Origin: Nymphalis io
Taxonomy: Eukaryota; Arthropoda; Insecta; Lepidoptera; Nymphalidae
DNA: 64,000 bases
NCBI RefSeq assembly: GCF_905147045.1
Contig: NC_065897.1
Coordinates: 4,851,001 to 4,915,000 of the forward strand
Reading direction: 5' to 3'
Each line of letters begins with the position of its first letter. Within the stretch, counting starts at the first letter, position 1. A model generated the notes under the pieces. The model had not been told where the DNA came from and searched no databases. It was given only the letters and a program-made list of their open reading frames with translations. Shown piece after piece: positions 1 through 12,240 of this stretch. The position numbers were made by a program, and so were the translations under genes.

Positions 1-1284
1 ATGGAACGGATTTTAAACAACCAACTGATCCATTACCTAGAAGATCACTCTTTAATTAATGATCGTCAATACGGGTTTCGACCAAAACGGTCCACAGGTG
101 ATCTTCTAGCGTACGTAACGCACCTCTGGGGTGAAGCTATCGACAAGCATGGAGAATCGTTGGTTGTCAGCCTCGATATCTCCAAGGCTTTCGACAGGGT
201 CTGGCACAGAAGTCTTCTCTCCAAGCTGCCGGCATATGGTCTGCCTGCTCAGCTATGCACCTGGATTGCCAGCTTCCTACACAAGCGTAGCCTTCGTGTT
301 TTAGTTGATGGTTGCGCTTCACAATTCTATGTAGTGAATGCTGGGGTCCCCCAGGGATCTGTGCTATCTCCCACACTCTTTCTTTTGCATATCAATGATA
401 TGCTCTCTCTTGGGAACATACATTGCTATGCAGACGATAGTACAGTGCATGGTGGATACCACGGAAGCGCAGTGGCTGGGCGAGCGGAAATTGAGGAGAG
501 GCGGAAGAATCTTGTCATTGAACTCGATAGGACGTTAGAGCTCATCGCCAAATGGGGCTCTGATAATCTTGTTGAGTTTAATGCCAAGAAAACACAGGTA
601 TGCGCTCTCACGGCGAAAAAGTCAACATTTTCCCCTCTTCCCTCCCTCTGTGGTACTCCGCTGGTGATGCAAAGCAAAATCGCCATGCTGGGGATTGACG
701 TTCGCTGCGACCTTAGTCCAAGGGATTACATCGAGGCTGTTATAAAAACAGCTTCACGGAAACTCGGAGTTCTGAACAAGGTGCGGCGCTTTTTCACGCC
801 ACAACAACTGTGCCTGCTGTACAAAACACAGGTACGGTCTTGCGTGAAATATTGCTCGCACCTTTGGGATGGCTCCGCTAAGTACCTACTTGAGGCCTTG
901 GACCGGTTGCAGCGACGTGCCGTACGCATTATTGGCGACGTAAAGGTCACAAACACCCTTGAACCTTTACAATTGCGTCGTGAGATAGCAGCACTGAGCG
1001 CTTTCTATCGACTGTATCACGGCGAGTGCTCTGAGGAATTATTCTCTCTAATTCCTGCTTCCCCCTTCCTTCTTAGGTCCACGCGAGCTGGTTCTCGATG
1101 TCACCGCCTAACTGTGACATCAATTCCATCGCGAACAAAGAAATTTGGCAACTCCTTTCTTTGTCGCACTTCCAAAAAATGGAATTCCTTACCAGCTCAC
1201 GTGTTCCCCTCCTCTTACAACCCGGGTTCCTTCAAACGAGGCGTGAAGAGGCATCTTGCGGGCCGGCAAGGCGAAGGCGGCTAG
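1..1284 (+). CDS. LINE reverse transcriptase, C-terminal 427 residues (partial)
   Basis: This encodes the palm, thumb and C-terminal part of a non-LTR reverse transcriptase, which copies element RNA into a nicked chromosomal target. Visible motifs are YGFRPKRST (about residues 24-32), SLDISKAFDRVWH (57-69) with a catalytic Asp, NAGVPQGSVLSP (113-124) and the YADD active site at residues 143-146 (bases 427-438). The C-terminal region ends HLAGRQGEGG before TAG. The reading frame is intact, and all catalytic residues seen are present. About 11 residues differ from copy B. The ATG at base 1 is internal to the ORF (it corresponds to 47906 in copy B), so it is not a start codon. The clade is of the Jockey/CR1 type, but I cannot place it more exactly by eye. 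Confidence 0.93.
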   Translation: MERILNNQLIHYLEDHSLINDRQYGFRPKRSTGDLLAYVTHLWGEAIDKHGESLVVSLDISKAFDRVWHRSLLSKLPAYGLPAQLCTWIASFLHKRSLRVLVDGCASQFYVVNAGVPQGSVLSPTLFLLHINDMLSLGNIHCYADDSTVHGGYHGSAVAGRAEIEERRKNLVIELDRTLELIAKWGSDNLVEFNAKKTQVCALTAKKSTFSPLPSLCGTPLVMQSKIAMLGIDVRCDLSPRDYIEAVIKTASRKLGVLNKVRRFFTPQQLCLLYKTQVRSCVKYCSHLWDGSAKYLLEALDRLQRRAVRIIGDVKVTNTLEPLQLRREIAALSAFYRLYHGECSEELFSLIPASPFLLRSTRAGSRCHRLTVTSIPSRTKKFGNSFLCRTSKKWNSLPAHVFPSSYNPGSFKRGVKRHLAGRQGEGG

Positions 1285-1328
1285 TGCAGAACGTTTTTCC
1301 CGTCTGTACTGGCCGTCGTCCGCGTTTA

Positions 1329-1365
1329 GACTCTACTACCACTTACCAACAGGTGGAGTAGAGTC
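1329..1365 (+). other. 3' UTR stem-loop of LINE copy A
   Basis: The arms GACTCTACT and AGTAGAGTC can form 9 base pairs. A bulged A and a CCAC/GTGG inner stem follow. The loop carries the tail motif, with one change from copy B (ACCAAC for ACCATC). LINE reverse transcriptases of several clades recognise a 3'-terminal stem-loop, so a role in template recognition is a reasonable inference. Confidence 0.7.
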
Positions 1366-1404
1366 ATTTGCCCTCCCGGCGAATATATAAAAAAAAAAAA
1401 AAAA

Positions 1405-2330
1405 GTCTAAGGTGGAGCGCGCTTGCCTAGAAAATAGAATTGATATACAGTAATAGTTTCGAATTAACAGTTTAGAATAGCTCTAAGGGTAAAAGTTGCC
1501 TTATATATATATATAGGTAACCACGACATTCAAAAGAAACACTCTTAGTAATAATGAAAAAAAAGAAATACCTAAAATTAAATTGAAAACAATTTGGAAA
1601 AATATTAAAATACAGTTATAGGGCTTACAAAAATATCACATATAATTGATTTGTGTTAATATGGCTTATTGGTTTGAGTTTTTATGTGTTTCATTTATTT
1701 TATAATTCTCATGTTTGGCAATGACAGAAAACATCGTGTACAAGTTTTAAATCAAATTCTGCACCAAGCCACATTAGAGCAGCGTAGTGGAGTAATAATA
1801 ATTTCTCTAAAGTCTATAATTGTAGGTAGCCATGATTTTAACTTTACTATGTACACTATGTACAATAATTATATATTCAATTAATGTATAAAATTTAAAT
1901 TTATATTTGGAAATTTTATCAAATAAATAACAAGACCAAAGATTCATTTAACGGCAAAAACACGAATCTCTACGAAACCCTTTTTCGGACGGTCGAAATG
2001 ACCCTACATCAATTGTAGTGAAAACCTCGGCGAAGAAATTAATTCCATCTGCGATTCCTAACACCGATTGCATCAATTTGTCTAAAAGCCAGAACAGTTT
2101 AATTACACTTGAATATTGAAATTGGTTAGGACATATCGTTCAACTCTTTGGGTTACATTATCTTCTCAATTTGGAAGGATTATTTTATGGATATTCCCAA
2201 TCGGTTGGTTTAATTAAAATCGACTGAATTGATGGTCTGGTAATAATCAATATTTTTAATATATCCTTGTTCATAAACACTATCACAGTGTTCTTAGAGT
2301 ATTAACTAAAAGTGTGTGTTCTTTTTTTAA
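1405..2330. other. AT-rich spacer, nothing recognised
   Basis: This is AT-rich, non-coding-looking DNA after the LINE tail. It contains a short TA run near 1500-1515. No ORF above 66 codons and no repeat family were recognised. Confidence 0.5.
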
Positions 2331-2420
2331 ATGTGCGCCGGAATACCCATCACAAAACAACAACGGTACCCACTCCGTCTTTTCAGGGGGCGTCGCGGGA
2401 TCGCTTTCGAATACTACCAT
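2331..2420 (+). repeat. GC-rich retroelement fragment (same family as 17450-17762)
   Basis: A short GC-rich island lies in AT-rich DNA. Blocks GCGCCGGAATACCCA, GGTACCCACTCCGTC and CGGGATC occur in the same order as on the minus strand of 17630-17701. Two dispersed copies show that it is an interspersed repeat. A LINE leader is my guess. Confidence 0.6.
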
Positions 2421-3736
2421 AACAAGTGGCTTACACAAAATTCTACCAAAGAGTGAGTGTTTTTCATTTATTTATAGATAAATAATTAATAATGTTTAAT
2501 AATTAAATGTAACGCAATTAGTGAGAAAATCGTTTCGAGCGCTTGCGATATTAAACACCACATTCTTCTAAAAGGAAAATATAGAATTATTAGGAAGAAT
2601 GTTTATTCGAGCAAATAATATAACAAGTTATCGAAGTATATTTGATCACATGTAGTCAATAAATATCGCAGGTGTGGCCGTATGTTCTAAAATAAATAAT
2701 ATATTTCGCCATAATTTTTTTTCACGTTTTTTCTTTTCTTGAACAGTCGTGGTTGATCCGTTATACTTTACCTAGTATAATAAATTCGCATTAATAATAA
2801 TAATTTATTTATTCAAGTAACAAAATTACAAAAAAACGGTTTTAACTAACAAAAATAATAATAATAATAATACTTGCAAAATATGACCTTCGATCATTAT
2901 TTAGAAATATTAAAGAAAAAAGTTAAATTTTCTAAAAATATATTACATATAGAAAAGAAAAGTAAAAATATTCTTATATTTCATTAAATAGATATTTGTT
3001 GAACTACGAATACTATAGGCTTATTATATCAAAGATAAATTTAAATTTAATGTATTTGATTACTACATAAAATAATTCTATAAAAACAAATTTTACAAGA
3101 TTAAATAAAAAGTTTCTAATTTTACAATATTACCGATTTTAGCTCAAAATATTTTAGAGTAGCATACCTTAACTTATTTAAGAGTACAATCCAGTGATAT
3201 CCGTAGGACCTTCTTTCGACTTTCGAATAAGTCTGAATAAGCAGACGCGTAATTTTAAAAGTATCATATTCATGTTCATTTTAATAAACATTTTAATAAA
3301 ATATGAAATACAGAAACGACTTTCTTTGTAGGCGTCCCGAAATTTATAGCGCTCACGAATAATCCTCAACTGTGCATTTTTCCCGAAACATTTTTACAGG
3401 ATAACTTCATGTATACAGGCCCCCATTTCCGACTTACTTATCCTGCTCTTGTGCGTTACATATTTTATTTTGATATGAAAATCTCAAAAGGATCTAGTAT
3501 ATTTTACTTGAGTACTTATTTTTCGAGAAGGGAAATAAAACGTCAAACGAACTTAGATAAAGTATGTAATGTCATTTCTCTTTCATAATCTTGAGGGAAG
3601 TGACTGTCTGTTAGCTCCCTGCTTATATGAGGTTTCGAATTTATAATGGACTAGACCCTTAAAATGCCATTGGTTCTTTTTTATATAATATACTTTTTCA
3701 ATGTTGTGATTGTCCTATAATTGTTATGGGTTAACT
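2421..3736. other. AT-rich spacer with (AAT)n microsatellite
   Basis: No gene is visible. A short AAT trinucleotide repeat lies at about 2854-2872. The rest is A/T-rich, with only chance ORFs. Confidence 0.5.
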
Positions 3737-4042
3737 TTTTTTATTGTATTAAGTAGGCAGATTGATAAGGCCACCTAATAGTAAGTGGTCACCACAGCCC
3801 ATAAACATTTAATTATAGGAAATATTATCAGACATCCCTTGTACCGCCAATTCGCCACCAATCTTAAGAACTAAAATGTTTTATCCAGCCAGTGCAATGA
3901 CAAGTAAAAGTATTTGTAGTTACACGGGCTCACTCACACTTTAAACTGAAAACAGCAAGTAAGTATTGCTGCTTGGCGGTAGAATATAATATGAGAGAGT
4001 TGTACCTACCTAGACGGGCTTGCAAAGCCCTACTACCAAGTA
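3737..4042 (-). mobile_element. LINE-tailed SINE, diverged copy
   Basis: Old copy of the window's commonest repeat. On the plus strand it reads from a T-rich tail through CCACCTAATAGTAAGTGGTC to GACGGGCTTGCAAAGCCCTACTACC, the reverse complement of the SINE head. Many substitutions separate it from the young copy at 55080-55374. Confidence 0.8.
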
Positions 4043-4321
4043 TGAGGAGTTCAAAAATTTATGCTCGCCTTCATAGTTTTGTGTCTCTGAGCAAAATATA
4101 AAGTTATCACTATCAATATAAGAAAGAAACGATGAATAACTTTCTAATTTATTTTATAATATACCTATTAAAGTATTGAAATATCATATTTCATAGTCAA
4201 TGGCATTAGTTACAAGGCGATAAAATTAAATAGAAAAATACCTATTTCAATAGTTAAGATGCTAGTTTATCATTCATAATTTACCTTCACCGTAGAAACA
4301 GACCCTATTTTTCTTTACTAG

Positions 4322-4558
4322 TTGTAAAGCTTTGGGCAAGCCACTCATCTGATAATCTACCGCTAAACATCAATATTTATTATTGTTGCGTTCCGGTTTG
4401 AAGGATAAGTGAGCTCGTGCAACTACTGGCACATGGGAAATTTCTTTCCCGGGGTTGTTAGCGCTTTGGGCTTAGCAATTTCTATGGGCGGAGATGACCG
4501 CTCATAGAATATAAGGTTGCCCATTTGCCCAACAACTTATCTATAACATAAAAAAAAC
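4322..4558 (+). mobile_element. LINE-tailed SINE, strongly diverged copy
   Basis: It retains the middle block (TTGCGTTCCGGTTTGAAGG) and the ACTCATCTGATAATCTACCGC block, and ends in an A run at 4551-4558. The head is partly deleted. Orientation is plus. Confidence 0.65.
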
Positions 4559-5684
4559 TCAACCCTACAAATCTCTTTTAATTATTCATATTACCTTACT
4601 ATCATTATCTCACGTAAACCATACCATAAATTATAATTTAAATCATTAACACAATCTAAGAAAAAACAAATACGAAACAAAAGGGGATCATAGGATTTAT
4701 AAGGGCACTCGTAACGGCATATAAAATCTTTGACAATTCTTAATTTCTGTAAATCAAAAAGAATGATTCGAATGAAAACCTTCTAACTGAATCTAACCCA
4801 CGTTATTCGTATACTATAATTTTGTACTCGGCGGTAAAGGAAAATATCTTGAGTCTTGCATGACGAAGTTTTGATACATGTGAATACGACGCGCAAAAAA
4901 GCAGACTTATGACAAAAGCTCCAAAGACTTCTGCTCGAGAAGAGATTCGGTTTTTGCTCGGTAGTGGAACATTTAAGCGTTGTTAATTATTTACTACTTA
5001 CTTTACAATGCAAAGTTTTCTAGTAATTCAATTCAATTTCACGTCACGTCTAGCTAGTCTACTCACAAATCATGTAACTTGTCAATTTGATCGGATTCAA
5101 TTTGAATTGGGTTCCTCTCTGTTGGTTTTTTGCCTACTGCGCTGGGTTAGTAGAATTAGATTCGCTGAAGAGAAAACCAAATCATTAGACATTCTTGCGT
5201 TTGTAATAGTGAAGGCTCGTTATATCAATAATTAATAAACAAATACTTTTATATTTTTTATAAATAAGTACTTAATATTATACGCAACTCAACACACATT
5301 TCATAGCTCATCCTCGCTTTCAATAACACAATATCTCCAAGGTTTATTGTGTAATATTATATTAATTCGTTTTTTTTTGTTTACTCAACGCCTTCTTTTG
5401 CTAGTGACCATGATCTCGCTTTCAAACGCTTTACAATATTACTTATCTCTTACTCAAAGAAACATTATCTGACAATTCCTTCGCGTTGCCAGATATAATG
5501 TAAATTGTATAATATGAGTCGTGTTGCTGAAATGTACTCTGTCACTATTGTCAGTCGGAATATTAACATGACTTCAATGTGACATGATTACATAGAAACT
5601 ATTTGCGAACATTCTATTTAGTTCGACACAGTACCATCACTTTTTTAATTTTAAAATTGAAAACAGGCAATTGATGTGCCTTTT
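4559..5684. other. AT-rich spacer, no gene
   Basis: Only a 75-codon chance ORF (5008-5235) is present, with no recognisable domain and no exon signals. I recognise no repeat family. Confidence 0.45.
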
Positions 5685-5877
5685 AAGATTTGGAGTTTTT
5701 TCCATCACGCTGTGGGATCACATGTGGCAAAATATCCTTTAGAATCAGGCTTACTCGCAATGTTTGCCTTTACCACCAAGCACGAGTTGAATTATATAAA
5801 AATACAAAGCAAGCACATGAAAACTCAAGTGGTGCTTTCCTAGTTTTAACCCCGCAATCTTCAGTAAAATTTCAAGT
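5685..5877 (-). mobile_element. tRNA-derived SINE (family T1), diverged
   Basis: Reads as the reverse complement of the complete copy at 42968-43236. Shared blocks are CACGCTG, CACATGTGGCA, AGCACGAGTTGAATTATA and AGTGGTGCTTTCCTAG. The tRNA-like head is degraded. Confidence 0.75.
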
Positions 5878-6227
5878 GTTTTATTTACACGCTATCTCAG
5901 CTCATTATAATTATTTAAATATGTAAAATAAAATAGATACTATGGCTCATGGATCTATTGCTAGTATTTAGTTAGAAACTTATCTCTTAAAGTTAGGTCT
6001 TTAAAGGAAACGTTTTTATTATATTAATAATTAAATCAAAGACGTCCGCAACCGTTATTAATAATTTAGCAATTTAATTAGCAGAAGGCACTAACTTTTT
6101 TTTTTTGGTGAAGAAGGGAAACAATTGCTTTAGTTAAATTTTCATTAAGAGATGTTTGAACATTTTAATCGTAAATTTTGTATTTAAATTGACTTAACAA
6201 GACTACCTTATTTAATAACAAGGTCGT

Positions 6228-6535
6228 GGCCTCGTTGATCTAGTAGCATGTAAGGCCGCAGACCTGGTGGTCCTGGTTTCAAATCCCAGGTCGGGCCAAT
6301 AAAAAGTTATTGAGTTTTTCTGCCGAAAATTCTCAGTAGCAGCCCGGAGCCCGGAGTCCGGTCGAGTCGAATTACCGTCCTATCTGTTAATGAGAGCTAG
6401 GGAATAGAGAGCGCATCTGTGTTTGCGCACACCTTGTGCACTAGTATGTCCAGCGCAGTTGGCTAATCTCTCTTGAGATTGGCCGCCGTGGCCGAAATCG
6501 GTCTGGAGGATATTACTATTATTATTTAATAATAA
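6228..6535 (+). mobile_element. tRNA-derived SINE (family T2)
   Basis: The head resembles a tRNA with RNA polymerase III boxes. An A-box-like stretch (GTGGCCTCGTTGATCTAG) is followed by a clear B box (GGTTTCAAATCCC). The body includes GAGAGCTAGGGAATAGAGAG and GGCCGCCGTGGCCGAAATCGG. A TTA-rich 3' tail ends it. Other copies are at 16772-16880 (partial) and 20172-20470 (minus). It is not a functional tRNA, because the cloverleaf arms do not pair properly and the sequence runs on for another 200 bases. Confidence 0.82.
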
Positions 6536-7036
6536 AAAATATTTAAGTAGTTACACGTCTAAATACGTTTTTAATATACACCTGTCTCGAAATACTAAAT
6601 AAATCATACTAATTATAAAATATTGTAGTTTAACTCAAATCCACGCCTAAATGTTTTAATGATACACACACAAGCAAATTCATATGATTTTGATTACGTT
6701 ATCTAATGTATTTGATGTACGTATTTGTATTTTATTATAAAGTTGAAATTGTTTACAAGTATTTAATATATAATTATATAACAGACTTATTAGTTATATG
6801 TAGTTAATATTAAAATAAATTAATTACGCAAGCAACTTTTTCAAGTTACCACTTCTTTGACAGTGATAGCAATAGTTTGTGATTTGGAACAATACCTATT
6901 TATTTCTCACGCAATACATTAAAAGAATGCTATAATATCGTATATATTTTTAATTTCATTATGAAACGTCAATTAAGTATAATTATTTTGTTGTCAGTAC
7001 TTTTTGTAATTTATACGAAGGAACGCCTCAACGCTA

Positions 7037-7320
7037 ATAGTATTTATAGTTAATAATAATAATAATAATAATAATATCCTGGGACATTTTTCACACACGG
7101 CCATCTGATCCCAAATTAAGCTTGTACAAAGCTTGTGCTATGGAAACCAGACAACTGATATACTACATATACTATTTTTCTTTTGTAAATACATACTTAT
7201 ATAGATAATTACACCCAGACTCAGGACAAACAGGCATGTTCATGTCTGTCCTGGGTGGGAATCGAACCCACAACCTTCGGCGTGAAAGGCAAATGTTCCA
7301 ACCACGCCAACCGGCTCAAT
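7037..7320 (-). mobile_element. tRNA-derived SINE (family T3) with (TTA)n tail
   Basis: On the minus strand it starts with a tRNA-like head (GAGCCGGTTGGCGTGGTTGG). A canonical B box (GGGTTCGATTCCCAC) follows. The body ends in a TTA microsatellite, seen on the plus strand as AAT repeats at 7049-7074. The head sequence resembles an Ala/Glu-like tRNA, but the anticodon arm is not clean. Confidence 0.85.
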
Positions 7321-10184
7321 AGTTGTTAGTATGCTTTACGTAACAAAATAATAATTAATTGTCATGTACCGTTTCTTTTAATGACTTTTTTTTTAATTCT
7401 CTTTTTCTAAATTAATTGAAAATTAATAATGTAAATTTAATAATAATAATAAATTATAAAAATATCTGTAATTACCAATTATATTATTATAATTAATTGA
7501 AATATTTCTTGTGAAATATTGCTCATTATATATATTTTATTAAAAAGATTTATTTAAATTGAAAAAAAAATACAAATACAAATGTTTACATTGCACTTTG
7601 CTTATGCTAAAAAATATTCATAAAATATTCCCTTACATTATCGCGATACTTCAATAGCAAACTAAAATAAAATGATTACTTTGGGAACAAATAAAACTTA
7701 ACGATATAAGACGTCGTGCAAAGCTAACTGTTTTATCTGTCTACGAAGGATCAATAGACATTCTCAAAGGAAATTAGCGGTTAGGTAATTCTAACTGCGT
7801 AGACTTGAACGTACTAATATTATAGAGACAATTTTAGAGTAATCAAAGAGATAAGACTAGCTGTTACTCTTAAGGCGAACATATACACATACGAATCTCT
7901 ATAAAATTAATCTTTATAGTAAAATTATAATAAGAATGTCTAGGTAAGTAAGATTTTCTAAAATATTATACATAGTAGCAATTTTGAGTGTCTAGTCATC
8001 ACTTAAATGGCAACGATTCGAAAAAACACTTAACCTAAAATAAAAAAAGGACTAAAGGTTTTAAGGTTTCACTCAAAGCTTAAAGAAACTTAAGCGAAAA
8101 TATTTGGTCTAGTCATAATAGAGATTGTGTTAAAAGTAGACAACTATTGCGTTATTTTGTTATGCAGCTTTGATCAATATGCAAAAAAAAATATTATTAC
8201 AAATAACAATTTTATAACAATATCTTTACTGCACATAAGACGTTTTGTTTAAGAGTAAGAGAATTTCTCTTACAATAAAAATATATTCGATATAATGCAG
8301 AGAGGGCATTACGATCCATTTTCCATTTCCTTTATTTGATCTTTCACGACAATAATACCCGTTGGATTTAAGAGGTTCTGTTTACCTGACTCGTGTTACA
8401 AATGGAATTTTATCGATGCCTTTCATAAAACTATTGCATACAATAACTACCATCGAATAGAAGCACTTATTAAATACTACTAAACGTGCTTGTTAAAAAA
8501 ACTAAAGCTTATATAAGATCACTATTTCACTAGACTTTTCGGGTACTAACAGTAAATATATATTATAAGCTGGGTACGTCGCGTGAATTCCACATGGCTA
8601 ACTTCCCAGGGGTGAGATAAAAAAACTTTAAATACATTTTCAAATCGATTACACGAACATACACGCATACGTACATACACAAACACAGATATCTTTATAC
8701 AAACGTTGGATTTTGATTCTGGTGACCTTGACACGCGGAGATATGCAAAAATATGTATTCACAAAATTAGCTCCATTATATCAACTTCCTCTGAGAAGTT
8801 TAAAATACACTTCGCATTTTAAGGTAAGGCTATGCTAGAATTGAGAATGCCATAGGACAAAATTAGCAGATCCTATAGTCTACTAGTTTCTAGTCAAATA
8901 ATTTTAATTTTTTGAGCTACGCTACGGTATGAACTGCGTTAGTCCCATGGTTGGCAGCTGTGACATAAGGTTTGATGGCCAAAATATTCCAATTGTTTTT
9001 TACCTTATTTTTTTGAAAATTTATTTCATTCAAGAAATGCTAAGCGAAAAAAAAAAAAAATTAGTTCACAAACGGTTGAGAAAAGGTATAGAGTAAAGAA
9101 ATGTATTTTAATCACAAATATATAGATCTTCTATTTAATACTTAGTCCGCTTTAGCTCAATTTTAAATCAAAAGCGTCATATTCTCAACATGAATGTTAT
9201 ATTTTTCGCCATATATCAAAAATTGCGGTTTCATTTTCTCGTTCGCTTCGGGCGAGTCAAGAAGATGAAGTAATTTGTCATGACGTTTTTGTTCTATAAT
9301 AATATGTATTTCACCATCTTATATAACTCAACCTCATAAGATATATGTAAGAAAATTTCAATGCAGACAAGGAACTTGTATGTATGTCATTTTCTATAAC
9401 AAATATTTCCATAGATATAATTTTTTTATCAACTATTAGAGAGTAGGACCTAGAGATTTATTATACAAATTATTAAAATTATTTAGTACACCTTTAACAA
9501 CATGAGATTGTTTATTTACCTATACGCAAATCATTTGCAATATAAATATTTAATTTAACAACATTTTCAGAGCTTGACTTTAGTTCGTATCCTGCCTGGC
9601 ATAAAACACTGACGGACTGCGTATGACATTGCGCAGAAGCAGCTACGATATCTTAAGTTTAATCATGATTCTCTCTCCTCTCACACTCCTCATTTATTTA
9701 GTGTAAGTTATGTGGAACGAATTTGGCAGACATTTACGGCCAGCCGTTCGGGTGAGACCATTTTTGGTGGTAGGTTACCCACCACTACACGTAAGTGTAG
9801 ACTTGCATGTTTTATTAGATTTACTTAACTTAATTCTTACTTAGAATTTATTACCGCAACACTCTTTTAAAATATTTTTGGCCCTATTACTCATTGTCTC
9901 GAAAATTTAAATGTCACAATGAAACAACAAATATACAATATTAAATTATTTAACAAAGAGGCTGATGGTTTCCGATATATTATTTAATCCTTGCAACTAA
10001 CTTATCTCTTAATAAAATATGCTCTCCATTTTATGTTTAATTAACTGGTTAACATCACCATGAATGTTAAAAGCAAATCGAAGCTTTGGTATTTTGCGGT
10101 AGATAACTGGTAAGTGGATGCAGATTTAAGCAGACCGCAAACCACAACTAAAACCGCTGAATAAAGTTTTGTTATTTAGAAAGA
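7321..10184. other. AT-rich spacer, no gene
   Basis: Nearly 3 kb without a supported coding region. It holds a poly(A) run at 9048-9060 and a somewhat more GC-rich tract at about 9580-9810 that I cannot assign. ORFs are at most 62 codons. Confidence 0.45.
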
Positions 10185-10330
10185 TGAAGTGAAAGTGAGT
10201 TTGTTTATTTGTTTGTTACACTTTCACGTCTTAACTATTAAACCGATCATAATATACGATGACATGAATGCAGCTAATACCTAGGGTATCTAGCACACAC
10301 ACAGACGGATTCACGGGTGGGATTTGTTAT
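10185..10330 (+). repeat. Helitron-like (Lep1-type) fragment
   Basis: The phrase GTTTGTTACACTTTCACGTC followed by TTAACTATTAAACCGATC is the 5'-proximal body of the short Helitron-like repeats seen more completely at 19588-19737. Both termini are missing. Confidence 0.5.
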
Positions 10331-10737
10331 TTTATAAAGAATATGGTGATTTATAGATCATCACTGAGCCGAAGTTATTGTCACTATGATATTGATAATT
10401 TGATGATCACACTAAAAGGATTTTCAAATGTTATTTCTTTTTTTTTATAGATTAGGTAAGTCATATCTGATTAGGTGATGGTGTTTCGTGTAAGAAATCC
10501 GTTGTATTATATCACGATAATATCACGCAACATCATCTTCAATATTTATTAAGCCTTCTAAAAATAAACATTTTGCGTTTTTTAATCAATACGAGTATTT
10601 TGTTGGTAAACCATAATATATAAAAAATATATTTTTCCGCCGAGGTAAATCTGGAGACAAGCCAGATTAATTTACAATTTATTTTTTACTTTTTTTTTAA
10701 ATATGTAAAGTTCTAACTTGTAACTTGTATCTGTATA

Positions 10738-11405
10738 CGTTACAGAGACGTTAGAAGATGCGCATAGCGCATCTTCTTCGACGAAGCGAGTCAGCGGGGG
10801 CCCTCTCCTCACGCCTCCGTTCCGCTGTTTCCTTCTGCGACATGACATTTTCACAGAAGGGGACCGTCTCTAACTAGCACCTCTCGTTACCAAGCATGGC
10901 GTTTATCACACTCGACAGCGAGAGGTCTCCACTGACTAAAGCCACCAGAGGCCCCCAAGCGGCACACTCCGTCACAGTGTGGCACGCTGTGTCCTAAGGC
11001 ACACCACACTCATGGCAGGAGGGTGTCACCTCCCCCGCCTTGCTATCCGGTGCAGGTACTTACCAAAACAACCGTGTCCGGTATGTACCTGCGTCAGCCT
11101 GAATGTGATTGTGCCGTGACTCCGTTCCACCCAGCGACTCAAGTGGGGGCAGACCGCCCCCACTGTCACTAGGCATGCTGAGGGGGCCTCCTCTCACCTG
11201 CGAATCAAGGCTCGCTGGGCTAGGCTGACTTGCTCAACCTCCGCCGACCCTGGACGGACACTTCCGCAAGCACCTCCACCTGGAGTTCACAGGGTGGATC
11301 GCTTGCGAGAAGTGTCACTGCCGCCCACGACACCGTACGGTACCCACGTATCACTCTCACCGCTATGACTCTTTGCGACCTCCGCAGAAGAGCCCATTTA
11401 CATTA
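10738..11405 (-). pseudogene. R1-type LINE relic (reverse transcriptase C-terminus)
   Basis: This is a GC-rich island of about 670 bp. Read on the minus strand in shifting frames, it resembles the C-terminal region of R1-clade retrotransposons. A YRTVSWAAV-like stretch with a following DPPCELQ lies near 11320-11270, and a CFGKYLHR-like stretch near 11060. Near 10850-10740 come KMSCRRRKQRNG and then PPLTRFVEEDALCASS. Several stops and frameshifts interrupt it, so it is dead. Upstream ORF parts are absent, which suggests 5' truncation. Clade assignment rests on remembered family motifs. Confidence 0.7.
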
Positions 11406-11424
11406 AGGCCTTAATACAAAAAAT

Positions 11425-11545
11425 TAAAAATTGTTACTGTACAAATCGTGACCATGTGGAATCGTGGCAAGAATGCTAGCAGCATTTACTCTTTGAATCA
11501 CAATTCCGATTCTCTGGGCGAAAAATGAACCAGACGTAGTTATTT
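11425..11545 (+). repeat. Unclassified dispersed repeat, copy 1
   Basis: Contains GGCAAGAATGCTAGCAGCAT and CACAATTCCGATTCTCTGGG. A clearly homologous copy lies inverted at 15793-15890. It is probably part of a retroelement; its position next to the R1 relic may be a coincidence. Confidence 0.6.
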
Positions 11546-11984
11546 CTATGATTTTATCAAAGCAAAATCGATTTTCACAAGTTATGTCAAATTATTATTA
11601 TCGATAATGTAAATAATAATAATATTTCATAATTTACCCTCATTTGGAAGTGATTTTCTCAAATTTGCCTTTTTGATATATAATGGAAACTTACATTAAC
11701 TTAATTCCTGTATCAATTTATTAAATCAACAAAGATTTAGATAAGGTTTCTTAACGTTTCTAAAAGGCCAGCATCTATTATTTTTTCACGTCTTAACATC
11801 ATACCTAATTTTCAGCGCTTAATAGTTAGTTCTATCCTCAATTACATCCTGACATTTAAATTGCGGTCAAGTAAACCTATTTTCGATCTCACAAAAAAGT
11901 TATATTCAAGAGAAAATGCGATTTTATTACGTAATATCAATAGCTTACATTTTATTAGTAAGGCAAGAAAATATTTTTTCTTAT

Positions 11985-12180
11985 AAAATAAGAAGGCGGA
12001 TTGATGGACCATCTAATGGTGACCATCGTCCATAGACGTTGGCGCTGGAAGAAATATTAACCAATCTTTAAGTCATCAATACGTTACCAACCATCCAAGC
12101 CTATTTGACGATTGAATATGTGATGAGTCGGTGGTACATACCCAGACGAACATGCACAGAGCCCTTCCACCTAGTAATAA
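11985..12180 (-). mobile_element. LINE-tailed SINE, internally deleted copy
   Basis: The tail-side block (CCATCTAATGGTGACCATCG) and head-side block (GATGAGTCGGTGGTACATAC) are both present. The central part of the element is missing. Confidence 0.7.
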
Positions 12181-12240
12181 AGATATTACTATTATTTCAT
12201 TATTAAACATATTATGATTGTGATATATATAAAGATATTC

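Larger units (their letters stand above)
1..1404 (+). mobile_element. Non-LTR retrotransposon (LINE), 3' part, copy A
   Basis: The window opens inside a LINE. The reverse transcriptase ORF is already open at base 1 and ends with TAG at 1282-1284. A short 3' UTR follows with a strong stem-loop at 1329-1365 and a poly(A) tract ending near 1404. The sequence is nearly identical to 47906-49306 (copy B), so both are recent insertions of one family. The 5' part lies outside the window. Its base composition is clearly more GC-rich than the flanking DNA, which turns AT-rich straight after the tail. Confidence 0.93.

Noticed and set aside
5008..5235. 75-codon plus-strand ORF
   Set aside because: No domain, no splice signals, and composition as in the surroundings.
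6228..6310. Possible tRNA gene
   Set aside because: It has a B box, but the arms do not pair and the sequence continues into a SINE body with other copies in the window.
7240..7320. Possible minus-strand tRNA gene
   Set aside because: The tRNA-like head is joined to a SINE body and a TTA tail; the anticodon arm is not sound.
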